From Alphaproteobacteria bacterium (GTDB lineage: Bacteria; Pseudomonadota; Alphaproteobacteria; DSM-16000; Inquilinaceae): 64,000 bases of DNA. The notes beneath the pieces are model-generated. The model saw only the letters and a program-made list of their open reading frames with translations, did not search any database and had not been told where the DNA came from. The translations under genes were made by a program, and so were the position numbers. Location of the stretch: NCBI GenBank assembly GCA_028277405.1, contig JANQGH010000095.1, positions 1-64,000 on the forward strand, in the 5' to 3' direction. Positions 18,151 through 26,300 of this stretch are shown piece after piece (within the stretch, counting starts at the first letter, position 1; each line of letters opens with the position of its first letter).

Positions 18151-19429
18151 TGGCGACGCTGCCGTCGGCGCCGATGCGCCATGACTGGATCGCGTTGTAG
18201 TGATTGCCGCTGGTGGGGGCGTAGCGGCTCTTCCATGCGTTCCGCGTCGGCTGGCGCGCGCCGGTCGCGTCAACCGCGCGGCTCATCAGGACGGTCGGCG
18301 CGCCGTCCCAGTGCCAGGGCAGGGTAAAGCGCGTCATCGCCCGTGGTAGAACGGGCGCGACAAGATCCGCCGCCGCCCAGCTTTGACCGCCGTCGGCCGA
18401 GACCTCGACGGTTTCAATCGCGCCGCTGCCTGACCAGGCGAGTCCGGAAATCTGATAGAGGCCAGGCCCCGACATGGTCATTGTCGCCGACGGATGGGTA
18501 ATCACCGACTTCACACCCATGCCGAAACTGAACGCCAAGACCGTGCCGTCGGACAGCTGTTCCGTGTAATGGCCGGACTCGTCCTTGGTGTAGGCCGGCG
18601 ACTCGGTGAGCCAAAGACTGCTCACCCACTTGATGTTCATGTTGCCCTCGTAGCCCGGCAGCAGAAGGCGCATGGGATAGCCCTGTTCGGGCCGAAGGCG
18701 TTCGCCGTTCTGGTAGAGCGCCAGCATGCCGTCCGTCATGGCCTTCTCCAGCGGGATCGACCGAGCGAGGCTCGGCGCATCATCCCCGGCGGCGACCACC
18801 CATTGTGCGCGCGGGTCGACACCTGCCTCCGCCAAGAGAATGGAAAGCGGGATGCCCGTCCATTCGGCATTGGAGACGAGACCGTGGAGCATGTCGCATC
18901 CGGCCTGCATCGGCTCATCCATCAGGGCATTGAAGAAACTGTTGCCGGCGCACTCGATGAAATGGACGTGCGTCACCATCGGATAGCGCTCCAGCGCGGC
19001 AAGGTCGAACCTTAGCGCACGCTCAACCAGCCCATGGATGAACAGGTTGTGGGCCGCGGGATCAATGTCGGCCCGTCCGCCGTGATGGACTTCGAAGTGC
19101 AGCCCATTGGGGGTGATCGTGCCGCGCAAGTACTGCAGCGGCGTACCGGAGAAGCTGTAGCCCGGCGCAAGATCCTCATAGGGCTTGATCAGGGTCCGCT
19201 TGACGTTTTCTTCATAGATCGCGGGCACACCGTAGCCGCGCACCGGCTCCCCCGCAGACGTGGCCCATTCGGGCACCAAGGGGTCGGCCCTGACCTGGCC
19301 GGCGAGGCTGAAATTGGCGGCGGCCGCACCACCGACAGCCAGACCACTGCCCAAAAGACGCCGTCGGCTCAACAGCCCACCGCCGGCCACCACGGCCGAT
19401 CGGAGCCGATCGTTGAAGCCGTCAGCCAT
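18137..19429 (-). CDS. soxC: SoxC-type molybdenum sulfite dehydrogenase
   Basis: This is a sulfite-oxidase-fold molybdoenzyme exported folded by the Tat system. The 430-residue protein starts with a Tat signal, SRRRLLGSGLAVGG at about 21-34. The Mo-ligating cysteine is Cys160 in HFIECAGNSF, and the substrate-site region includes GYEGNMNIKW. The C-terminal dimerisation domain includes VEVSADGG and RAVDATGARQ. The sequence best fits the sulfane/sulfite dehydrogenase subunit SoxC. Because no soxXYZAB genes are here and the partner is a short cytochrome, free sulfite oxidation is at least as likely as a full Sox pathway. The ATG at 19429 is chosen over an upstream TTG/GTG frame reaching 19492. 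Confidence 0.88.
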   Translation of the reverse strand: MADGFNDRLRSAVVAGGGLLSRRRLLGSGLAVGGAAAANFSLAGQVRADPLVPEWATSAGEPVRGYGVPAIYEENVKRTLIKPYEDLAPGYSFSGTPLQYLRGTITPNGLHFEVHHGGRADIDPAAHNLFIHGLVERALRFDLAALERYPMVTHVHFIECAGNSFFNALMDEPMQAGCDMLHGLVSNAEWTGIPLSILLAEAGVDPRAQWVVAAGDDAPSLARSIPLEKAMTDGMLALYQNGERLRPEQGYPMRLLLPGYEGNMNIKWVSSLWLTESPAYTKDESGHYTEQLSDGTVLAFSFGMGVKSVITHPSATMTMSGPGLYQISGLAWSGSGAIETVEVSADGGQSWAAADLVAPVLPRAMTRFTLPWHWDGAPTVLMSRAVDATGARQPTRNAWKSRYAPTSGNHYNAIQSWRIGADGSVANVYA

Positions 19430-19551
19430 GGCCGACGACACCTTTCTCCCAAGGTTGCTTCCTAGCGCGGCAATCCATCGCACGGCCACCAAGAGGGTTC
19501 CGGCATCCGTCTCACGCCTTGCATGAGTCGAAAGAAATAAGTCTACACTGC

Positions 19552-19571
19552 GAGTGCGTCAGTTTGCACTC
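19552..19571. repeat. Inverted repeat upstream of soxC
   Basis: GAGTGC (19552-19557) and GCACTC (19566-19571) form a 6-bp inverted repeat with an 8-bp spacer about 120 bp before the soxC start and past the 3' end of cobT. It is a possible regulator site; the short arms leave chance as a real alternative. Confidence 0.25.
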
Positions 19572-19623
19572 CAAAGCTCGCGTTGACCCTGCCGTCGACG
19601 TGCTGTCCGATTGCTGCACACCA

Positions 19624-20658
19624 CTAGGTGCTCACCTGCTTGTCCACACCGGCCTCGTCGAACGTCGCCATGTCGGCGTGGCAATCGACGGCGGCGCGGA
19701 CGACGTTAATGGCCAGCGCCGCGCCCGACCCCTCGCCCAGCCGCATGCCCAGATCGAGGATGCCGTGACGGCCGATCCGATCGAGCAATCGGCGATGACC
19801 GGGCTCGGCCGAGACATGGCCGACCAGGCAATGGTCCAGCGCCTTGGGGTCGATGGCCCACAGAACAGCGGCGGCCGCCGAGCAGGCAAAACCGTCCAGC
19901 AGCACGGGCGTTCGGGCCAGTCGCGCCGCGATGATGGCGCCCACGATCGCGGCCAGCTCAAACCCGCCCAGGCAGCGCAGCACATTCAGGGGATCAGCGA
20001 GATGCTTAGCATTGGCCGCCAGCGCGTCGGCCACCGCCTGTTTCTTGGCCGCCAGCCACTCGCCCTCGACGCCCGTTCCGGGGCCAACCCAATCCCCGGG
20101 CTCGCCGCCCAGAAGCGCGCAGCAGAGGGCGGCCGCGCTGGTCGTATTGCCGATGCCCATCTCGCCGAGGCACAGCAGATGCAGGCCTTGGTCGACGCCC
20201 ATCATGCCGTAGGCGATGGCGTGCGCGCAGGCTTGCTCGGACATTGCCGGCCCCTCGGCGATGTTCGCGGTCGGATTGTCCAGGTCGAGCTCGTAGACCC
20301 GAAGGTCGCTGTCCGCGATGTGACAGAGCGCGTTTACCGCCGCGCCACCAGTTTGGAAGTTGGCGACCATCTGCGCCGTAACCTCGACCGGATAGGCCGA
20401 AACGGGGCGGGCGGCGGCGACGCCGTGATTGCCCGCATAGACCGCAACGCGCGGATGCCGGCATTCCGGCGGCGCCTTGCCCTGCCAGCACGCCATCCAA
20501 TAGGCAATCTCCTCCAACTGGCCGAGCGCCCCGCGCGGTTTCGTCAAAAGCCGGTCCCGTTCGCGAACCGCCGTACCCGCCTCCAGATCCGGGCCCGGAA
20601 AGCGGCGGACCATTTCAACGATCTCGGCGAAGGTGATGGCTGGCTGTGGGTCGGTCAT
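19624..20658 (-). CDS. cobT: Nicotinate-nucleotide--dimethylbenzimidazole phosphoribosyltransferase CobT
   Basis: CobT makes alpha-ribazole 5'-phosphate, the lower-ligand building block of cobalamin. The 344 residues match the family length. Seen are DRLLTKPRGALGQLEEIA near residue 35, AGNHGVAA, the strongly conserved GEMGIGNTTSAAAL and the C-terminal EGSGAALA that holds the catalytic Glu. The ATG at 20658 follows no obvious overlap; the long open frame upstream is antisense to cobS. It is divergent from cobS-cobC with ~100 bp between starts, and I found no cobalamin riboswitch there. Confidence 0.96.
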   Translation of the reverse strand: MTDPQPAITFAEIVEMVRRFPGPDLEAGTAVRERDRLLTKPRGALGQLEEIAYWMACWQGKAPPECRHPRVAVYAGNHGVAAARPVSAYPVEVTAQMVANFQTGGAAVNALCHIADSDLRVYELDLDNPTANIAEGPAMSEQACAHAIAYGMMGVDQGLHLLCLGEMGIGNTTSAAALCCALLGGEPGDWVGPGTGVEGEWLAAKKQAVADALAANAKHLADPLNVLRCLGGFELAAIVGAIIAARLARTPVLLDGFACSAAAAVLWAIDPKALDHCLVGHVSAEPGHRRLLDRIGRHGILDLGMRLGEGSGAALAINVVRAAVDCHADMATFDEAGVDKQVST

Positions 20659-20766
20659 GGGCGGATTTACATCGAGTGGACGCGGTCGCGAGTCGGCAGG
20701 TTGGCCCCAGGCTGATAGGCTTTGCCGGTGGCGACAAGATAAACCATCCGATGCGGCGTGTTGACC

Positions 20767-21576
20767 ATGACAAAGGGAGCTCTCAGCCCCATGCCGACCC
20801 CACAGCCACGCTGGCGCGACCGACTGGACGAGATAATCGCGGCAACCATCTTCCTGACCCGCTTGCCGATCCGGTTTCGAAAGCCCTGGCCAGCAGACCT
20901 GAACCGGCGTGCGACCGCGTGGTTTCCCCTGGTCGGCGCCCTGGTCGGCATCGTGGGCGGTCTCGTCTTTGTTGTCGCGCTGGCGCTTGGCATACCGGCC
21001 CTGGCGGCCGCACTGTTGGGCGTTGCGGCCCAAATCCTGCTGACCGGTGGGTTTCATGAAGATGGTCTCGCGGACACCGCCGACGGGTTCGGTGGCGGGA
21101 AGGATGTCGAGACAAAGCTCTCGATCATGCGCGACAGCCGGGTGGGGACCTACGGTGCCCTCGCCCTGCTGATCGCCGTCGGCCTTCGGGTGACCGCCCT
21201 GGCCAGCCTTGCCGGTTTGGGTGCCTGGGGCGCCATCGGTGTCATGCTGGCGGTGGGCGCGGCGTCGCGGGCGCCAGCCGTCGCAATTGCCCATTGGCTG
21301 CCCCCTGCCCGGCCGGACGGCGTATCGGCCGATCATGGTCTGCCGCCCCCATGGGCAGTGGTCACCGCCGGCATTTCCGGGGCAATCGCCCTCGTCGTCC
21401 TGGCAATCTCGGCCGGCTGGACGGCCGGTCTCGTCGCGTTGATCCTTGTGCCGCTTGCGGCCGCCGGCCTCGCCTTTCTGGCCAAATGGCAGATCAAGGG
21501 CCAAACGGGCGACGTTTTGGGCGCCAGTCAGCAGGTTTCGGAGATCGTGGGCTTGCTGGCGGCGGCCAGCCGATGA
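20767..21576 (+). CDS. cobS: Adenosylcobinamide-GDP ribazoletransferase (cobalamin synthase) CobS
   Basis: CobS (CobV) joins alpha-ribazole to adenosylcobinamide-GDP at the inner membrane, the last step of the nucleotide-loop pathway. The protein has ~269 residues, or 261 if it starts at the ATG at 20791. The metal-binding GGFHEDGLADTADGFGGG signature is near residue 95. IMRDSRVGTYG follows, and then at least five hydrophobic spans. The stop overlaps the start of cobC (ATGA). Confidence 0.94.
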   Translation: MTKGALSPMPTPQPRWRDRLDEIIAATIFLTRLPIRFRKPWPADLNRRATAWFPLVGALVGIVGGLVFVVALALGIPALAAALLGVAAQILLTGGFHEDGLADTADGFGGGKDVETKLSIMRDSRVGTYGALALLIAVGLRVTALASLAGLGAWGAIGVMLAVGAASRAPAVAIAHWLPPARPDGVSADHGLPPPWAVVTAGISGAIALVVLAISAGWTAGLVALILVPLAAAGLAFLAKWQIKGQTGDVLGASQQVSEIVGLLAAASR

Positions 21577-22193
21577 GCGCGGTCGTAACACGCTGGTGGT
21601 GGCTGCGACACGCGCCCGTCGCGAACCCGGAGCGAATCTTCTACGGCCAACTCGACTTCGAGGCCGACCTCAGCGACAGCGACCTGATGATGAAGCAGGC
21701 ACAGCGGCTGCCAACCGAGGCCCGCTGGTTTGCCACACCGCTGCGGCGGACGCGGCAGACGGCCGAGGCCCTGCAATCGGCGGCCGGCGTCGAGTGCCCG
21801 ACAGAGTCCGAGCCTGCCCTGATCGAGCAGGATTTCGGCAGTTGGCAAGGTCGCCGAAGCGCAGAGGTTTATGCCGCACTGGGGCGCGATCACCCCATTT
21901 GGGATGCGCCGTCCGCCTTCGCACCGCCCAACGGTGAGAGTTTCGAGGCCATGATGGCGCGGGTCCAGGCGCGCATCATCGAAATGACCGAAGCCCACGC
22001 GGGCCGCGACCTGATTGTGGTCGCGCATGGCGGCACCATTCGCGCCGCGATGGCGCTGGCACTGGGCCTGGACGGCCAAACCGCCTCGACACGCTTGAGC
22101 GTCGACACGCTGTCACTGACACGCCTTGACCACATTGACGATGGACAGTCTCCGGTCTGGTTAGTTGAAGCGTTCAACGTGATACCCACGTAA
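21573..22193 (+). CDS. cobC: Histidine phosphatase family protein, probable alpha-ribazole phosphatase CobC
   Basis: CobC-type phosphatases remove phosphate from alpha-ribazole 5'-phosphate (or adenosylcobalamin phosphate). The 206-residue protein has the phosphohistidine motif WLRHAP near residues 9-14 (RHA where RHG is usual), the ATPLRRTRQTAEAL block, EQDFGSWQG and the second histidine in VVAHGGTIRAAM. Position decides the function: it overlaps cobS by 4 bp and cobT is adjacent. Confidence 0.87.
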   Translation: MSAVVTRWWWLRHAPVANPERIFYGQLDFEADLSDSDLMMKQAQRLPTEARWFATPLRRTRQTAEALQSAAGVECPTESEPALIEQDFGSWQGRRSAEVYAALGRDHPIWDAPSAFAPPNGESFEAMMARVQARIIEMTEAHAGRDLIVVAHGGTIRAAMALALGLDGQTASTRLSVDTLSLTRLDHIDDGQSPVWLVEAFNVIPT

Positions 22194-22246
22194 AGCGAGA
22201 GAACCTGCAAGGCCTCGGCTTCGCCTGGATTGTGAAAGGGGGAAGT

Positions 22247-22885
22247 ATGACGCGTCCAATCTCGGCTCTAAGGTGCCTGCTTGGCGCTGGCATGGTCGTG
22301 CTTTCGGCACCATCTCTTGCCGCCGACGAGACGCCGTTGGCGGAGGCGGCCAACGCGGCGTTGGCAACCGTCTTGGAGGTAGCCGGACCCGAGACGATCG
22401 CGCAATCGCGCGCCGTTCTGATCGCACCGAACGTCGAAAACGTGGCGGTCGATCGCGCCCTTCTGTGCGCCCGCTTGGGCACCGATGCGTGGAGCAATCC
22501 GCTGCTGCTGACTGTCCAAAGCGCGCAAGCCACCGATGCGGCCGACCTGCTGGGCGACGAAATGCTCGTTCTCCTGGCCATGTCTGACACGGGTGTTGCC
22601 GCGTTGACCGACGATGATCCGGCACTCGGCGGCGGCTACGATTTGGCCGTAATCAACCTCTCCGGTGTCACGGTCCCGCGTTTGTCCGGCTTTGACATCA
22701 TTGCCTTCGCGGACGGGCCCGCAGGTGCTGAGGCCGTCCGCCAGGGTGACGTCCTTTTCGTGATCGACGCCATGGGCAACGCCGGTCTCTATGGCGACTA
22801 CTTCGCGGTCGGCGACATTTTGGGCTTGCCGAACCAATTCGCCCTCTTCGCCGACATCGTCGAAAGTCTGCGATCCCCCCATTGA
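22247..22885 (+). CDS. Secreted protein with a divergent SYLF-like domain
   Basis: The 212-residue protein has a signal peptide ending near PSLAADE. The mature part resembles the neighbouring SYLF protein at low level: SRAVLIAPNVEN matches AHAVVIFPNLIR, AWSNPLLLTVQSAQ matches the SWGYPAFYNM region, and DEMLVLLAMSDTGVAALTDDD matches SMIIAVMTEDGLNAIMDSQ. SYLF domains bind phosphoinositides in eukaryotes, but bacterial roles are poorly known. GGGGGAA stands right before the ATG at 22247. It probably arose by duplication and then lost the usual glycine-rich motifs. Confidence 0.7.
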   Translation: MTRPISALRCLLGAGMVVLSAPSLAADETPLAEAANAALATVLEVAGPETIAQSRAVLIAPNVENVAVDRALLCARLGTDAWSNPLLLTVQSAQATDAADLLGDEMLVLLAMSDTGVAALTDDDPALGGGYDLAVINLSGVTVPRLSGFDIIAFADGPAGAEAVRQGDVLFVIDAMGNAGLYGDYFAVGDILGLPNQFALFADIVESLRSPH

Positions 22886-22969
22886 CCCAATGCGGCACAG
22901 CGGTCGCATTTCCGCCTCGACTGACGTGATAGACTGACAGAAGTGATTCGTTTCGTCAGGAGGCCATCG

Positions 22970-23668
22970 ATGCGTCGACGCCATTTCGTTGGGACAGTGG
23001 GCTTGGCTTTGTCTTTCGGCCTGCTTGCCGGTTGCGCCAGCCAATCCAGCGACCAGACCCCTCAGGAACGGCTGGTCAGCCAGTCGGAATCGGCCGCACG
23101 CAGCATGCTCGAAAGCCCGGACTTTACGGTCTTGCCGCTGTACCTGCAGCGCGCGCATGCGGTTGTGATCTTTCCCAACTTGATTCGCGGCGGATTCTTT
23201 ATCGCCGGCGAAGGGGGCGAAGGTGTGCTGGTGGCACGGCGCCAGGACGGGAGTTGGGGCTACCCCGCCTTCTACAACATGATTTCGGGGTCGCTGGGCC
23301 TGCAGGTGGGCGGGCAACTCTCATCCATGATCATCGCGGTGATGACCGAGGATGGCCTCAACGCGATCATGGACAGCCAGTTCACCTTCGGTGCAGATGC
23401 GAACGTCGCCATCGTGACGGTCGGTGCCGGGGTCGACGCCAGAACCGGCCTGAACCAAAATGCCGACATGTATGCGTTCTCGCGCAATCGCGGGCTGTTC
23501 GTCGGCGGTGCCTTGGAAGGATCGGTGCTGCAACCGGTGGAATCGGCGAACCGGGCCTATTACGGCCCGGCGGCGTCCACCTATCAGATCGTGCAGGGCA
23601 ATCTGTTCAACCCCCAGGCCAACGGTTTGCGCGCCGTTCTGCCGCCCCGAGAGGTTGCCGTACGTTAG
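22970..23668 (+). CDS. SYLF-domain (Ysc84-like) lipoprotein
   Basis: The 232-residue protein has a lipoprotein signal with lipobox LLAGC, Cys22. The SYLF/Ysc84 domain spans about residues 60-225: AHAVVIFPNLIRGGFFIAGEGG, GSWGYPAFYNMISGSLGLQVGGQ, the ADANVAIVTVGAGVDA segment and AFSRNRGLFVGGALEGSVL. This domain is widespread in bacterial envelopes and its function is unclear. AGGAGG lies 7 bp before the ATG. It follows the divergent SYLF gene by 84 bp in the same direction. Confidence 0.92.
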   Translation: MRRRHFVGTVGLALSFGLLAGCASQSSDQTPQERLVSQSESAARSMLESPDFTVLPLYLQRAHAVVIFPNLIRGGFFIAGEGGEGVLVARRQDGSWGYPAFYNMISGSLGLQVGGQLSSMIIAVMTEDGLNAIMDSQFTFGADANVAIVTVGAGVDARTGLNQNADMYAFSRNRGLFVGGALEGSVLQPVESANRAYYGPAASTYQIVQGNLFNPQANGLRAVLPPREVAVR

Positions 23669-23686
23669 CGAACGGTTGCGGCCGGT

Positions 23687-25531
23687 CTACTGTTCAAGCC
23701 ACCAGGCCTCCAGCACCGAGCCGTAGATCGGATCGAACGCGGTAACGCGACCGAAATCGCCCCACCAGGCCCAATAGTCCACGTTCAGATAGTAGAGCGG
23801 GATGAAGTAGTTGCCGGCCATCAGCACGCGATCGAGCGCGCGGGCGGCGGCCGTCAGTTCCGCCCGGGTTCTGGCGTTCTGCAGGCTGGTGACCATGGCG
23901 TCGACCGCCGGTTCGTCGACACCGGCATAGTTTCGCGTGCCCGGTATCTCGACATTGTCACTGCCCCAGTAAAGATACTGCTCCGCACCCGGCGACAGGG
24001 TCGTGATCCAGTAATGCAGGATCATGTCATAGTCGTACGTCTCCGTACGTTCGGTGTATTGCGCACTGTCGACCGTGCGTACATTGGCCGTGATGCCTAG
24101 CCGCCGCAGATTGTCGGCATATGCCAGCGCAATGCGCTCGTCGGACGCATTGCGCAACAGAATCTCGAATTCGAACGGCTCGCCGGTCTCCGCATTAACC
24201 ATCGCCCCGTTGCGCACTTCAAAGCCGGCCTCGGTCAACAGCGCGGTCGCGGCGCGCAGATTGGCCCTGATGTTGCCGCTGCCGTCGGTTTCCGGCGGCT
24301 GGTATGGCTCGCCGAAGACCGCTTCCGGCAGGTTATCGCGGTAGGGCCCCAACAGCGCCAGTTCGGCCGGCGTCGGCAAGCCCTCCGGTGCCAGGAAGGA
24401 GTTGGTGAACAGACCGGTGATCCGCTCATACTGGTCGAACAGCAGGTTCCGGTTAACCCATTCGAAGTCGAACATCTGGATGAGGGCCGCGCGAACCAGC
24501 GGGTCGGCGAAGATGTCGCGCCTGGTGTTGAAGACCAGGGCCCGCATCCCGGACGGCCGCCCCTGAGGCAAGGTCGCCAAGGTCGCGCGGCCGTCCTGAG
24601 CAGCGGCGAAATTCTGATAGCCGGTCGCCCAGGTCTCGGCATTGAACTCGCGGCGCAGATTGTATTCGTTGGCCAGAAAGGCCTCGAGCGCGATCGAGCT
24701 ATCACGATAGTAGTCGTAGCGGATGCGATCGAAATTGTACTGGCCGCGCATCACCGGCAGGTCGGCGCCCCACCAATCCGCCACGCGCTCGTAAACGATG
24801 CTGCGTCCTGGATCGATGCTGCCGATCCGATAGGGGCCGGCGCCCAGTGGTGGGTCGAGGCTGATCGCATCGAATGTATTGGCCGTGTAGTAGGCTTCGC
24901 TGATGATCGGCATCTGGGCGATCAGCATCACGGTTTCACGATCGGCTTCGTCGTTGAAGTCGAAGCGCACGCCGTGCTCGCTGATTTGGGCGACATGGGC
25001 GATCTGGGCATAGGCACGCCGGAACCCCGGCAACCCTTGTTCCCGCAGGGTCTCGATCGTGAAGATCACGTCGTCCACGGTTATCGGCGTGCCGTCGTCC
25101 CACACCGCGTCGGGATTGAGTTGAAAGATCGCCCAGCTTCGGTCCTCTGGCACCTCGATGGTTTCCGCGACATAGCCGTACAGGCTGAAGGGTTCGTCCC
25201 AGGTGCGCGCCATCAGTTGGGGAAACAGGTAGGGCCGCGCGCCGGCGGCCGTTCGCCCCAAGATGATGAACGGATTCAAGCTGTCGAACGAACCGACGAC
25301 CGCCTGACGCAGTTCGCCGCCCACCGGCGCATTCGGGTTGGCGTAGTCGAGATGCTCGAAATCGGGCCCGTATTTGGGCATACCCTGCATCGCGATGCCA
25401 TGGCTGACCACGCCTCCGTCCACCTGCGCCTCAGCGGCGTCTGGCGCCAACAGCCCCGCCAACAGGCAGAAGGCTAGCATGAGGCCAACCAACGAACGAC
25501 CGACGGTCGAGTGGTTCCGGTGATCTTTCAT
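23687..25531 (-). CDS. yejA: Periplasmic oligopeptide-binding protein, YejA-like (ABC transporter family 5)
   Basis: This is a large solute-binding protein of the SBP_bac_5 family. It is close to E. coli YejA, which serves an uptake system for peptides such as microcin C. From 25531 it has 614 residues with a signal peptide ending near DAAEAQ. Family segments visible are LDYANPNAPVGGELRQ, DGTPITVDDVIFTIETLREQG, FDRIRYDYYRDSSIALEAF and MFDFEWVNRNLLFDQYERI. No permease or ATPase genes accompany it here, so it either feeds a transporter encoded elsewhere or is an extra binding protein. Confidence 0.9.
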   Translation of the reverse strand: MKDHRNHSTVGRSLVGLMLAFCLLAGLLAPDAAEAQVDGGVVSHGIAMQGMPKYGPDFEHLDYANPNAPVGGELRQAVVGSFDSLNPFIILGRTAAGARPYLFPQLMARTWDEPFSLYGYVAETIEVPEDRSWAIFQLNPDAVWDDGTPITVDDVIFTIETLREQGLPGFRRAYAQIAHVAQISEHGVRFDFNDEADRETVMLIAQMPIISEAYYTANTFDAISLDPPLGAGPYRIGSIDPGRSIVYERVADWWGADLPVMRGQYNFDRIRYDYYRDSSIALEAFLANEYNLRREFNAETWATGYQNFAAAQDGRATLATLPQGRPSGMRALVFNTRRDIFADPLVRAALIQMFDFEWVNRNLLFDQYERITGLFTNSFLAPEGLPTPAELALLGPYRDNLPEAVFGEPYQPPETDGSGNIRANLRAATALLTEAGFEVRNGAMVNAETGEPFEFEILLRNASDERIALAYADNLRRLGITANVRTVDSAQYTERTETYDYDMILHYWITTLSPGAEQYLYWGSDNVEIPGTRNYAGVDEPAVDAMVTSLQNARTRAELTAAARALDRVLMAGNYFIPLYYLNVDYWAWWGDFGRVTAFDPIYGSVLEAWWLEQ

Positions 25532-25674
25532 GACGTATGGGTCCCGGCAGATAGGATGCTGGCTGGGCCGTAGTCTCGTGGCCAAATCGGGCCTTGGCAA
25601 GGCCCCGGTTCAAGTGACAGCCCGAAACGAAGGGATTAGGTTGGGATGATTACCCCGAACCGGATCGGACGGAT

Positions 25675-26202
25675 ATGGATCTTTCACGCATTAAGGTCGG
25701 GGAACACCCGCCGGACGACATCAACGTCATCATCGAAAACCCGCTTGGCGGCGATCCGGTGAAGTACGAGTTGGACAAGGCGACCGGCGCCATGTTCGTC
25801 GACCGGTTCCTGCATACGGCCATGTACTATCCGGGAAACTATGGTTTCATTCCGCACAGCCTTTCCGGCGACGGCGATCCGGTCGATGTGCTGGTGGTTG
25901 GCCGTGTGCCGGTGATGCCTGGCGCCGTCATCCGGTCGCGCCCGGTCGGCGTCATGATTATGGAGGACGAAGCCGGCGACGACGAGAAGATCATCGCCGT
26001 GCCTGTCGACAAGCTTCACCCCTATTACGCCGATATCGCTACCTATCAGGAACTGCCGCCCATCCTGATCGAGCAGATCGGACATTTCTTTACGCACTAT
26101 AAGGATCTGGAGAAGGGCAAATGGTCCAAGGTCTTGAATTGGGGCGGACCGGAGACGGCCAAGGCGAAGATCCGGGAGGGCGTCGCCCGGGCCCAGACAT
26201 GA
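25675..26202 (+). CDS. ppa: Inorganic pyrophosphatase
   Basis: This is the family I soluble pyrophosphatase, which drives biosynthetic reactions by removing pyrophosphate. Its 175 residues are the standard bacterial length. Metal-site motifs are present: the signature DGDPVDVLV (~67-75), KYELDK, YPGNYGFIP and the C-terminal FTHYKDLEKGKW. The gene stands alone, divergent from yejA. Confidence 0.97.
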   Translation: MDLSRIKVGEHPPDDINVIIENPLGGDPVKYELDKATGAMFVDRFLHTAMYYPGNYGFIPHSLSGDGDPVDVLVVGRVPVMPGAVIRSRPVGVMIMEDEAGDDEKIIAVPVDKLHPYYADIATYQELPPILIEQIGHFFTHYKDLEKGKWSKVLNWGGPETAKAKIREGVARAQT

Positions 26203-26300
26203 GGGGTTGCGGCCGCCGCGAACAGCCTGACCCACGTCATTGCCCGGCTGACGGCCGCTCTGACACATAGCCTGGCCTCACAACTCTCCCCGGTTCGCCC

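Noticed and set aside
20659-20790. Possible cobalamin riboswitch between cobT and cobS
   Set aside because: I looked for the conserved B12-box and flanking elements and saw none; the gap is also too short for a full riboswitch serving either gene.
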